Source: Rhizobium brockwellii (GTDB lineage Bacteria > Pseudomonadota > Alphaproteobacteria > Rhizobiales > Rhizobiaceae). Taken from it: a stretch of 64,000 bases of DNA. The stretch covers positions 868,001-932,000 of the forward strand of contig NZ_CP053440.1 in the NCBI RefSeq assembly GCF_000769405.2, read 5' to 3'. Positions 28,480 to 36,209 of this stretch are shown here, in pieces. A program made the position numbers and the translations under genes. The notes beneath the pieces were generated by a model, which was not told where the DNA came from, searched no databases, and saw nothing but the letters and a program-made list of their open reading frames with translations. How positions within the stretch are numbered: the stretch's first letter is position 1; the number at the start of each line of letters is the position of its first letter.

Positions 28480-30686
28480 ATGTTGAGCGCTCGGAACTCC
28501 TGGCGGGCATCGGACAGGATGCGCTATGGGCCTTGATCGAGGGGCGCCACGGCGATCCCTTTTCGATCCTCGGTCCCCACCAAAGCGGCGGCATGACGAT
28601 CGTGCGGGTGTATCTGCCCGGCTCCGAAGCGGTCGATCTCATCGATGCGACGAGCGGCCGGGTGGTGACGCCGTTCAGCATAGCCCATCCGTCCGGCCTG
28701 TTCGCGGCAGCAGCCGCGTCGAGGACGGGATACCGGCTGCGGATCACATGGCCGGATGCCGTGCAGATCACCGAGGACCCCTACAGTTTCGGCCTGCTGC
28801 TCGGAGAGCTCGACCTTCATCTGATATCGGAGGGCACCCACTATAGTCTGGGCCGGACGCTCGGCGCAGTTGATATGTCGATCGACGGGATATCGGGTGT
28901 TCGTTTCGCCGTCTGGGCCCCAAATGCCCGCCGCGTCTCGGTCGTCGGCGACTTCAACGCCTGGGATGGGCGGCGAAACCCGATGCGGCTGAGACCGTCG
29001 GCGGGCGTCTGGGAGCTGTTTATTCCGCGCCTCGCCCCCGGCGAAAGATACAAGTTCGAGATCGTCGATGCGCAAGGGACTTGTCTGCCGCAGAAGGCCG
29101 ACCCGGTGGCGAGGGCGAGCGAGGCCGCCCCTTCGACCGCTTCCATTGTCGCATCGTCGACGCCGTTTCGATGGACCGATGACGGTTGGATGAAGGGACG
29201 GTCCCGGCAAGACAGGCTGGAGGGCGCGTTCTCCGTCTATGAGGTGCACGCCGGCTCCTGGCTTCGCGACCAAAAGGACGGCAACAGGTCGCTCGACTGG
29301 GTCGAACTCAGCCAGCGACTGGTTCCCTATGTCAGCGACATGGGCTTTACCCATATCGAGCTGATGCCAATCATGGAGTATCCGTTCGGTGGGTCCTGGG
29401 GCTATCAGCCACTCGGGCTGTTTGCCCCGACCGGCCGATATGGGACGCCTGAGGATTTCGCCTATTTCATCGACCGGTGCCATGGCGCCGGGCTCGGTGT
29501 CATCCTCGACTGGGTGCCGGCCCATTTTCCCACAGACGTCTGGGGGCTCGCCCGCTTCGACGGCAGCGCGCTCTACGAGCACGAAGATCCGCGCGAAGGC
29601 TTTCACCGCGACTGGAACACGCTGATCTACAATCTCGGCCGCAACGAGGTGAAAGGGTTCCTTATCGCCAGCGCGCTGGAATGGCTGGAGCGCTACCATA
29701 TAGACGGTTTGCGGGTCGACGCCGTGGCTTCGATGCTTTACCGCGACTACAGCCGCAACGAGGGCGAGTGGATCCCGAACCAGTATGGCGGCCGCGAGAA
29801 TCTGGAAGCGGTCGAATTCTTCAAGCACCTGAACAGCATCATTCACGAGCGCTGCCCGCACGCGATGACGATCGCCGAGGAATCGACGGCCTGGCCCGGG
29901 GTGACAAAGCCGCCGGAGCAGGGGGGGCTGGGCTTCGACATCAAATGGAACATGGGCTGGATGCATGACAGCCTGAGCTACATCGAGAAGGATCCGATTT
30001 ACCGGAGCTACGCCCATGGCACGATGACCTTCGGCATGATCTATGCCTATTCCGAGCGCTTCATTCTGCCGATTTCACATGACGAGGTCGTCTACGGAAA
30101 GGGCTCGCTGCTGACGAAGATGCCGGGCGACGAATGGCAGAAATTCGCCAATCTGCGCAGCTATCTCGCGTTCATGTGGGGTCATCCCGGCAAGAAGCTC
30201 TTGTTCATGGGGAGCGAAGTCGCCCAGCCGGGCGAGTGGAACCATGATGGTTCGGTGACCTGGGATGTGCTGGACCGGCCCCAGCATGTGGGGATCCAGC
30301 GGCTGGTGAGGGATCTGAACGGCCTCTACGCAGACGAGCCGGCATTGCAATTCGGCGACTTTCATCCGGAGGGCTTCGAATGGGCGGCAGCCGACGACGC
30401 CGTCAATTCCGTGCTCGGGATGCTGCGTTATGCACGCGATCGCGCTTCGTCGATGCTGGTCATGTCGAATTTCACGCCGGTGCCGCGTTATGGCTACAGG
30501 ATCGGCGTGCCCAGTGACGGTGTGTGGATCGAGAAGATGACGACAGATGCGCGGGAATATGGCGGCTCCGGCCTGGTCAACGGCGCGGTGTCGACCGAAC
30601 CGGTGCCCGCCCATGGCAGACGGGTCTCCCTGTCACTGACGCTGCCGCCGCTATCGACGATCTTTCTGCAAGGGCCGTCGCCCTGA
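28476..30686 (+). CDS. glgB: 1,4-alpha-glucan branching enzyme
   Basis: A 736-residue GlgB that introduces alpha-1,6 branches into the linear glucan made by GlgE. It has an N-terminal N1 module, a CBM48 module ([20 protein letters not shown]), the GH13 barrel and a C-terminal beta domain. D415 (RVDAVASM), E468 (AEESTAW) and D536 ([11 protein letters not shown]) match the E. coli catalytic triad in spacing (405, 458, 526). It is the third gene of the operon. No glgA or glgC is present, so the glucan here would be built from maltose-1-phosphate rather than ADP-glucose. Confidence 0.97.
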   Translation: MNVERSELLAGIGQDALWALIEGRHGDPFSILGPHQSGGMTIVRVYLPGSEAVDLIDATSGRVVTPFSIAHPSGLFAAAAASRTGYRLRITWPDAVQITEDPYSFGLLLGELDLHLISEGTHYSLGRTLGAVDMSIDGISGVRFAVWAPNARRVSVVGDFNAWDGRRNPMRLRPSAGVWELFIPRLAPGERYKFEIVDAQGTCLPQKADPVARASEAAPSTASIVASSTPFRWTDDGWMKGRSRQDRLEGAFSVYEVHAGSWLRDQKDGNRSLDWVELSQRLVPYVSDMGFTHIELMPIMEYPFGGSWGYQPLGLFAPTGRYGTPEDFAYFIDRCHGAGLGVILDWVPAHFPTDVWGLARFDGSALYEHEDPREGFHRDWNTLIYNLGRNEVKGFLIASALEWLERYHIDGLRVDAVASMLYRDYSRNEGEWIPNQYGGRENLEAVEFFKHLNSIIHERCPHAMTIAEESTAWPGVTKPPEQGGLGFDIKWNMGWMHDSLSYIEKDPIYRSYAHGTMTFGMIYAYSERFILPISHDEVVYGKGSLLTKMPGDEWQKFANLRSYLAFMWGHPGKKLLFMGSEVAQPGEWNHDGSVTWDVLDRPQHVGIQRLVRDLNGLYADEPALQFGDFHPEGFEWAAADDAVNSVLGMLRYARDRASSMLVMSNFTPVPRYGYRIGVPSDGVWIEKMTTDAREYGGSGLVNGAVSTEPVPAHGRRVSLSLTLPPLSTIFLQGPSP

Positions 30687-30712
30687 CGGCGCGGCCGCGG
30701 AACGGTCATTTC

Positions 30713-30733
30713 GGTGACGGTTTCACCGTCACC
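30713..30733. terminator. Hairpin between convergent glgB and ABC genes
   Basis: GGTGACGGT (30713-30721), a 3-base loop, ACCGTCACC (30725-30733): a perfect 9-bp stem in the short gap between two convergent operons. It has no strong T-run, so termination efficiency is uncertain. Confidence 0.45.
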
Positions 30734-30751
30734 TGAGACGACCGTAGACAG

Positions 30752-31513
30752 TCACCTGAGATAATGGATATGCGGGCGCGAATGATAGGGAGAGGTTTCG
30801 ATGCGGGCCTCGACCGAGAAGACGTCACGCAGAAGCTCCTCGCTCAACACATCCTGCGGCGCGCCGGAGGCGACGATCCTGCCATGCTGCATGATGATCA
30901 GCTGATCGCAGAACATGGCGGCATGGTTGAGATCGTGCAGGGCGACGATGCTGGTTATCGGGAGGCCGGAGACGAGCCGCATCAAGCCGATCTGGTGTTG
31001 GATATCGAGATGGTTTGTCGGCTCGTCGAGGATCAGCTCCTGGGGCGACTGGGCGAGCGCTCTTGCGATATGGGTGCGCTGCTTTTCGCCGCCCGACAGG
31101 CTCTGCCAGCGATCGTCGCGTTTCTCCGCCATGCCGGCGCGCGCCAGCGCCTCTTCAACCGCTTCCTCGTCGGCATTCGTCCAGCCCGAAAACATCGACC
31201 GGTGCGGAAACCTTCCGAGCTTGACGACGTCGACCACTTTCAGGTTGGCATTTGTCGTCGCATGCTGCTCGACGAAGGCGATCCGCCGGGCAATCGAGCG
31301 GCGGCTGATCGTGCCGATGTCGCTCCGGTCGAGCGTGACGCGGCCGGAATGCGGCCGCTTCAGGCCGGTCAGAAGCCGCAGGAGCGAGGTCTTGCCCGAG
31401 CCGTTCGGCCCGAGCAGACCAAGCATCCGGCCGGGCTGCGCCTCCATGGAAACGCCATCGAGAATGGTCTTCCTGCCAATCTTCCAGATGAGGTTGTCGG
31501 CCTTGATGCTCAT
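30752..31513 (-). CDS. Iron-siderophore-type ABC transporter ATP-binding protein
   Basis: A 253-residue ATPase of the FecE/FhuC/BtuD group. Walker A GPNGSGKTS, signature LSGGEKQR, Walker B LILDEPTNHLD and the switch region VALHDLNHAAMFCD are all visible. It starts in a four-base ATGA overlap with the permease gene and is the last gene of a three-gene importer operon read leftwards. The system probably takes up a ferric chelate or corrinoid; sequence alone does not separate these. Confidence 0.92.
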   Translation of the reverse strand: MSIKADNLIWKIGRKTILDGVSMEAQPGRMLGLLGPNGSGKTSLLRLLTGLKRPHSGRVTLDRSDIGTISRRSIARRIAFVEQHATTNANLKVVDVVKLGRFPHRSMFSGWTNADEEAVEEALARAGMAEKRDDRWQSLSGGEKQRTHIARALAQSPQELILDEPTNHLDIQHQIGLMRLVSGLPITSIVALHDLNHAAMFCDQLIIMQHGRIVASGAPQDVLSEELLRDVFSVEARIETSPYHSRPHIHYLR

Positions 31514-32550
31514 GATGCGCGCTGGAACCGGTAGAGGATGATCGAGAAGAAGGGGACGCCCACCAGGGCCGTGACGACGCCGATCGGCAGGATCTGGTTC
31601 GGAATGAGGGCGCGCGCGGCGATGTCGGCAAGCACCATGAAGATCGCCCCTGTTATGGCGCAGGCGGGCAGCAGGCGGACATGCAGCGGGCCGACGACAA
31701 AGCGGGCGACATGCGGCACGACGAGGCCGACGAAGCCGATCGATCCCACCATGCTGACGATCGTCGCCGTCATCATCGCCGTCAGCGCGAACAACACCAT
31801 CCGCGCGCGGCCGACATTGACGCCGAGCGAGGAAGCCGCCTCGTCGCCGAAGGCAAAGGCGTCGAGCACGCGGGCGTAAAACAGGCAGCCGACGAGGCCG
31901 ACGCCGACAACGATAGAAACCAGCGCGAATTCCGGCCAGCGCACGCCGCCGAAACTGCCGAGCAGCCAGAACATGACGTCGCGGGCCTGCTGCGCATTGG
32001 CCGAGGTGGTGACGATATAGGACGTTGTGGCATTGAAAAGCTGCGATGCGGCGACGCCGGCAAGGATGGTGCGATCCGTGCCGCCGCGCGTGCCGTTCGA
32101 GAGCAGCGCCACGAAGAAGAAGGCTGCGAAAGCGCCGGCGAAGGCGCCGGCCGAGAGCGACACCGCGCCCGAGCCGATCCCTAGGATGACAATCGCGACG
32201 GCGCCGGTAGAGGCGCCGGCGGAGATGCCGAGCACATAGGGCTCGGCAAGCGGATTGCGCAGCAGCGACTGCATGATCGCGCCCGATAGCGCCAGACCCG
32301 CGCCGCAGAAGGCGGCGACGAGTGCGCGGCTCAGGCGATAATCCCAGATGACGGTCTCATGGATGCGGTTCAGCTCGATCGCGGTCCATCCCAGCCGGTT
32401 GGTGACGGCCGAAAACGTGGTTGCAAGCGGGATCGGCAGGTCGCCGATCCCGACGCTGACGCCAATGGCGATAGCGATGAGGCAGAAAGAGGCGAGGAGC
32501 AGTGCGAGGACGGCTCCAAGCTGCCGGAAGATACGGCCCGCTTCCGTCAC
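31510..32550 (-). CDS. FecCD-family ABC transporter permease
   Basis: A 346-residue inner-membrane protein with about ten hydrophobic segments, the FecCD/BtuC architecture. Family signatures include GAIMQSLLRNPLAEPYVLG and the C-terminal GFVGLVVPHVARFVVGP. It starts with GTG inside the stop region of the binding-protein gene (GTGA overlap) and overlaps the ATPase gene, so all three are coupled. A homodimer would form the channel for the imported chelate. Confidence 0.93.
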   Translation of the reverse strand: MTEAGRIFRQLGAVLALLLASFCLIAIAIGVSVGIGDLPIPLATTFSAVTNRLGWTAIELNRIHETVIWDYRLSRALVAAFCGAGLALSGAIMQSLLRNPLAEPYVLGISAGASTGAVAIVILGIGSGAVSLSAGAFAGAFAAFFFVALLSNGTRGGTDRTILAGVAASQLFNATTSYIVTTSANAQQARDVMFWLLGSFGGVRWPEFALVSIVVGVGLVGCLFYARVLDAFAFGDEAASSLGVNVGRARMVLFALTAMMTATIVSMVGSIGFVGLVVPHVARFVVGPLHVRLLPACAITGAIFMVLADIAARALIPNQILPIGVVTALVGVPFFSIILYRFQRAS

Positions 32551-33572
32551 TTCAACAGACCGAGAGCCTTCAGCTGGCCAGCCACTTGCTCAGCGCCGTA
32601 GATCGTGCGGACGGTCGGGTTCATGGCCTGGCCGTCCATGATCACGATCGCCTTGTTTTTGACGGCAGGGATCTGGCTGACGGCCGGATCGGTGTTCAGG
32701 AAGTTGATCTTGGCCTCCGGCTTGTCGAGCTCCCAACGGTTACGGTCGAGACTGGCGACGACAATGACGTCGGGATTGGAGGCGATGATGCCTTCCCAGC
32801 CGAGCGTCGGCCATTCCGCTTCCGCTGATATCGCGTTGTGGCCGCCGAGCAGGTCGGCGATGAAGCCGGACGCGCTGTTCTTGCCGCCGAGATAGGCGTC
32901 AGCCGACGGGCTGGGGCTGGAGAACCAGAAGACGTAGGAAAGGTTCTTGCCGTCCTTCGAAACGCTGGAGCGAAGCTTGGCTTCGCGCGCCTTGAAGTCG
33001 GCGATCAGCGCCTGGCCGCGATCGGCGACGTCGAAAATCTCAGAGAGTTCATCGATCTCCCTGTAGAGAAGATCCATGTTCCACAGCTCGGCGCGGCTGC
33101 CATACTGGTCTTTGACGTCCTTGGTGCTGAGGCAGGTGCTGGGCGAGAGATAGGTCGCGACACCCACTTTGTCGAAATCTTCGCGCTTGGCGATCTTGCT
33201 GTTCGGCCCGACCAGGCTTGGCAGAGCCACCGCCACGAAGTCGGGATTTTCGGCGAGCATCGATTCGAAGGTCGGCATCTCGACGGTTAGAAGCTTGACC
33301 TTGGCATTGGCTTCGGCGAGCTGCGGCAGAACCTTGCTCGGCCAGAAGGCCGTGCCGGCCATCTTGTCCTGAAGGCCGAGCAGCAGCAGGATTTCAGCGC
33401 TGTTCTGGCCGAGGCCGATCGCCCGTTCTGGCGCCTTCTGGAAGGTCACCTGCGCGCCGCAGTTTTCCAGGGTCAGCGGGTAGGTCGTCGAACCGGCCAA
33501 AGACGGATTTGCGGCAAGACCGATCATGGCGGAGAGGCCGCAGGCGGCCAGAAGCAATTTGAGGCTGGTCAC
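32547..33572 (-). CDS. Periplasmic binding protein of the FecCD-type importer
   Basis: A 341-residue exported solute-binding protein with signal peptide MTSLKLLLAACGLSAMIGLA and a cleavage site near NPSLAG. The two-lobed FecB/BtuF-type fold shows in RAIGLGQNSAEILLLLGL and the C-terminal PAVKNKAIVIMDGQAMNP. The start is GTG with a GGGAA ribosome site. First gene of the importer operon. There is no TonB-dependent receptor gene beside it, and no clear Fur or RirA box was recognised in 33573-33725, so iron control is not shown. Confidence 0.87.
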   Translation of the reverse strand: MTSLKLLLAACGLSAMIGLAANPSLAGSTTYPLTLENCGAQVTFQKAPERAIGLGQNSAEILLLLGLQDKMAGTAFWPSKVLPQLAEANAKVKLLTVEMPTFESMLAENPDFVAVALPSLVGPNSKIAKREDFDKVGVATYLSPSTCLSTKDVKDQYGSRAELWNMDLLYREIDELSEIFDVADRGQALIADFKAREAKLRSSVSKDGKNLSYVFWFSSPSPSADAYLGGKNSASGFIADLLGGHNAISAEAEWPTLGWEGIIASNPDVIVVASLDRNRWELDKPEAKINFLNTDPAVSQIPAVKNKAIVIMDGQAMNPTVRTIYGAEQVAGQLKALGLLK

Positions 33573-33725
33573 GAAGAAATTCCCGGTGCGTGAGTATATG
33601 CGGCCGCGTATAGCCTCAGAACCAGGCGGAAAACAAGACCAAATAAATCAACTTATCGGAAAATTGACAGCGTTGCGCTGCGGGGCAATGTGCCATCGCC
33701 GTCGAACTGCAGCTGCGTTTGCCGT

Positions 33726-34364
33726 CTAAACGGGGCCGACCGGTGACAACGACTTGCCGTAGACCTCGAGGATCGCGGCAATCTCCTTGAGGATGCCGGA
33801 GAGCGGAAGCGCGCCCTTTCTGTCGAACGTCATGTCGCTGCGTTCGAAAAGGGCGAGGCAGATCTCGCTGGAATCATGGCGCGATTGGTAGGCGAGGCCA
33901 TCCGGGCGGTCGGCATGGTCCCAAAGCGCGTCCGTCCAAAGGCCGCATGGTCCGTAGGGGCCGGTGGAGATAGCATTATCAGTGCCGAGTGCCTGCAGGC
34001 CGGTTCCGTGCATGCGCACGATCCTCAGCGGTCTGCTACAGCTGAGCACGCTGATGGCGCGGGTGGTGATTTCGGTCATGGACACCATCAACCGCTGAGG
34101 ATTGCGCAGGATGGTTTCCGCAAGCGCTCCCCTGCGGCTCATCCCGACATAGAGAATTCCGAAACGTCCGCTGGCGCTGTCGAAACGATTGGTGGCGGAA
34201 ATCCCGGGGCCGGGTCCAAAGAAGATGGGATCGAGATGCGTCCGATGGACCCTATGGAGAACCTGCCCGGCCGGAATGAGGTCGATCGGCAATGACGAAT
34301 GGGCGAGCCAAGGAGGCGGGGGCAGGGCAACTCCCGACGGCCCTCTGCCTGCATTTGCCGGCAT
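33726..34364 (-). CDS. RES-domain toxin
   Basis: A 212-residue protein of the RES family, named for conserved Arg, Glu and Ser; known members degrade NAD+ and stop growth. Candidate active-site residues are R38 (HRVH), R60 (NRFD), Y72 (YVGMS) and E83 (LAETIL), with a later QSRHDSSEICLALF segment. The ATG shares one base with the stop of the upstream antitoxin gene (TGATG), so the antitoxin is made first, as in other RES/Xre modules. Function is known from the family, not demonstrated here. Confidence 0.87.
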   Translation of the reverse strand: MPANAGRGPSGVALPPPPWLAHSSLPIDLIPAGQVLHRVHRTHLDPIFFGPGPGISATNRFDSASGRFGILYVGMSRRGALAETILRNPQRLMVSMTEITTRAISVLSCSRPLRIVRMHGTGLQALGTDNAISTGPYGPCGLWTDALWDHADRPDGLAYQSRHDSSEICLALFERSDMTFDRKGALPLSGILKEIAAILEVYGKSLSPVGPV

Positions 34365-34975
34365 CAGGCAAAGCCGTCGGAGGTTTCAATCCGGAGCAGA
34401 CGCCGGACTGCTTCACGATCGCCGTCGCGGAGCGCCTGCAGGGGTGTCCGACCACCGAGAACCGTATCGGGAGCAAGTAGAAAATCCAATGCGATCCAGG
34501 GACCGGCGGCGGCAAAACCACGCACGACGTCGGAAATCCCCGCGATCACCTCACCTTGGTCCAACTGGCAGAGCGGATAGCGCCAGTCGCTGCCCTCGCG
34601 CACGGCAAGCAGCGTACCGGCTCGCCGCCTCTTGTCGACGGCCTGTCTGCTGATGCCGAGGATACGTCCGGCATCCTCGGCCGACATCGTTCCACCGGCC
34701 CGTTCGATGAGATTTTGCCGATGCTCGACGTTGCGCGCCAGTGCTGGAACCAGCGGATCGAGATCGTTTATCGCCGCGCCCACCATATCCGAGCGGCTGA
34801 GAAGCTGCGCCAACGATCCGGCGTCGGTCGGGGCTGAAAGCGCATCGGCCAAGTCCTTTGCCGACACATTTGCCGAAATGCGCTCCAGCGCCGACGTCGC
34901 GCGTCGCAGAAACGCGGTCCTGATGGAATTCGGCTCCTCCTGTGCGGTGACGGAAGTGGATGCGTGGCGGGCCAT
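34364..34975 (-). CDS. Xre/MbcA/ParS-type antitoxin (DUF2384)
   Basis: A 203-residue partner of the RES toxin. The C-terminal segment DFLLAPDTVLGGRTPLQALR is the toxin-binding DUF2384 domain, and a central helix-turn-helix (MSAEDAGRILGISRQAVDKR) could bind DNA. The N-terminal ~90 residues are an extension with no recognised domain; many family members are shorter. AAGGAG lies seven bases before the ATG. Upstream are a sigma-70-like promoter and an inverted repeat that suit autoregulation. Confidence 0.87.
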   Translation of the reverse strand: MARHASTSVTAQEEPNSIRTAFLRRATSALERISANVSAKDLADALSAPTDAGSLAQLLSRSDMVGAAINDLDPLVPALARNVEHRQNLIERAGGTMSAEDAGRILGISRQAVDKRRRAGTLLAVREGSDWRYPLCQLDQGEVIAGISDVVRGFAAAGPWIALDFLLAPDTVLGGRTPLQALRDGDREAVRRLLRIETSDGFA

Positions 34976-34988
34976 CGAGCGGCTCCTT

Positions 34989-35033
34989 GGTTGACAAGGT
35001 ATTTATACGGCTCATGCCGATATGAAGTCAACC
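34989..35033 (-). promoter_or_regulatory. Promoter and inverted repeat of the toxin-antitoxin operon
   Basis: On the minus strand TTGACT (35031-35026), 18 bases, TATAAA (35007-35002) form a good sigma-70-type promoter. It is flanked by GGTTGAC at 34989-34995 and its complement GTCAACC at 35027-35033. A dimer of the antitoxin bound to these arms would cover the promoter. Confidence 0.5.
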
Positions 35034-35122
35034 ACATGTGTAGAGGCTACGCGCATTAACAAGCTTCCCCTGATTGCCCGGGAGAGAACATAGGGTTCTC
35101 GTCAGCGAAGCCTCGAAAATGT

Positions 35123-35404
35123 TCAGGTCATCTTCCCTACGAGCTTGGCATAGTCCGAAAACGTCAACCGTTCGCCTCTCCTGCCTGCCCCTTCGGCAAG
35201 CTGCAGCACGCGGATGGGGAACAGGATCGCGGCGCGGTTGGCATCCGACAGTTCATGGTCGTCGTCATCCTCGACTGCCTTCTTGGCTTTCGCGAGCGCG
35301 GCATTGAGTTCTCCGCTGGTCAGCAGTTCCTTCTCGACGATCGCATCACATATCGACGCCATTGCCATGATGAGGCCCTTGAGCTGGAGGTTGGCCGTAT
35401 TCAT
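35123..35404 (-). CDS. Small hypothetical protein
   Basis: A 93-residue acidic protein, predicted cytoplasmic and mostly helical, with an Asp-rich stretch (VEDDDDHELSDANRA) and a C-terminal LTFSDYAKLVGKMT. No family is recognised. A TTGGAG ribosome site precedes the ATG. It is separately transcribed from the antitoxin gene, with about 150 bases between them. A GGAAC/CGTT pair upstream has a 19-base spacer and is not accepted as an EcfG promoter. Confidence 0.65.
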   Translation of the reverse strand: MNTANLQLKGLIMAMASICDAIVEKELLTSGELNAALAKAKKAVEDDDDHELSDANRAAILFPIRVLQLAEGAGRRGERLTFSDYAKLVGKMT

Positions 35405-35480
35405 GAGAACTCCAAGGTAACGAGGGACCTATGATGGTGACGTTCCGGCGCCTCGCCGATTGCGTCGGTAAATTGCTACG

Positions 35481-35933
35481 TCAGTCCGATTGAACCGGCC
35501 GGATCGTATCGACGGTGACGGCACCGTCGAGGATCCCGCGCGTGCCATCGCGCCTGTTCCGGTCGATCTCGATTACGGTGTAGAGCTTGTCGTCCCGAAA
35601 GGCGCTGGCATTGACCGTCGTCACATCCTCGGCGGGAGCCGCATCCACTTCCATGAAGTCGAGCTCACGAGCCGCGGCGACGATCCTGGCGTCACCGGCC
35701 GTTCTGGCGGCGACGACGACGGTACCGTGCCCGGGGGAATTGTCCCATCTCGGATCGTCGGGTGCGGCGATCGGCTCCAACCGGTAGATGTTGAGCATCT
35801 CGCCGCCGGCGTCGGGCGACGCTTGTGCCGCCGCATCCTCGATTTGCGCCTGGCTCTCGACAGACTTCCCGAAGGTGGTCTGGCTGGTCGCGTTGTTGAT
35901 CTCTTCCTTGCCTGTCCTTGAGACGTTCGACAT
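35481..35933 (-). CDS. Hypothetical protein under a general-stress-type promoter
   Basis: A 150-residue protein, not recognised. The N-terminal ~50 residues are polar and Gln/Ser-rich, and the rest is a compact alpha/beta segment (GTVVVAARTAGDARIVAAAR, then KLYTVIEIDR). No signal peptide or membrane span. The ATG at 35933 has a GGAG site; the upstream ATG at 35945 does not. A perfect GGAAC-N17-CGTT promoter lies 25 bases upstream, suggesting induction by the EcfG general stress response. Confidence 0.7.
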   Translation of the reverse strand: MSNVSRTGKEEINNATSQTTFGKSVESQAQIEDAAAQASPDAGGEMLNIYRLEPIAAPDDPRWDNSPGHGTVVVAARTAGDARIVAAARELDFMEVDAAPAEDVTTVNASAFRDDKLYTVIEIDRNRRDGTRGILDGAVTVDTIRPVQSD

Positions 35934-35957
35934 ATCGCTCTCCATTGTCAGGACGGA

Positions 35958-35983
35958 AACGACAGCCGGCCGGCAAGTGTTCC
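35958..35983 (-). promoter_or_regulatory. EcfG-type promoter
   Basis: Read on the minus strand: GGAAC (35983-35979), 17 bases, CGTT (35961-35958). Both boxes are perfect matches to the alphaproteobacterial general-stress consensus, and the -10 box is 25 bases from the ATG at 35933. Confidence 0.7.
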
Positions 35984-36149
35984 CCCACGCACGAAAAACC
36001 GCAAATTCCGCTTGATGCCCTCAAAGACATCATCGCCGCCAATCAGTGCGCGAACCAGCGACCTGGCTCGACTGACGCAACCTTCTATGTCCCGGTGAAG
36101 TCGTCATCCTGGTGGCAGCGGCCGCTTTCGCGCGTCGGCTTGCGGACGA

Positions 36150-36172
36150 AACTTTTTGCTCCCGCAAAAGTT
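36150..36172. other. Hairpin upstream of treZ
   Basis: AACTTTTTGC (36150-36159) and GCAAAAGTT (36164-36172) pair around a TCCC loop with one bulged T, about 40 bases before the treZ start. It may be a leader structure or a weak terminator. The remainder of 35984-36209 shows no gene. Confidence 0.35.
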
Positions 36173-36209
36173 ACCCGAATCCCATCCTAATTTCATCGAA
36201 GGCTTTCCC

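Noticed and set aside
33573..33725. Search for an iron box or cobalamin riboswitch upstream of the FecCD-type importer
   Set aside because: No Fur/RirA-like box or conserved riboswitch core was recognised in the short gap.
35419..35446. GGAAC/CGTT pair upstream of the small gene ending at 35123
   Set aside because: The spacer is 19 bases, outside the 16-17 accepted for EcfG.
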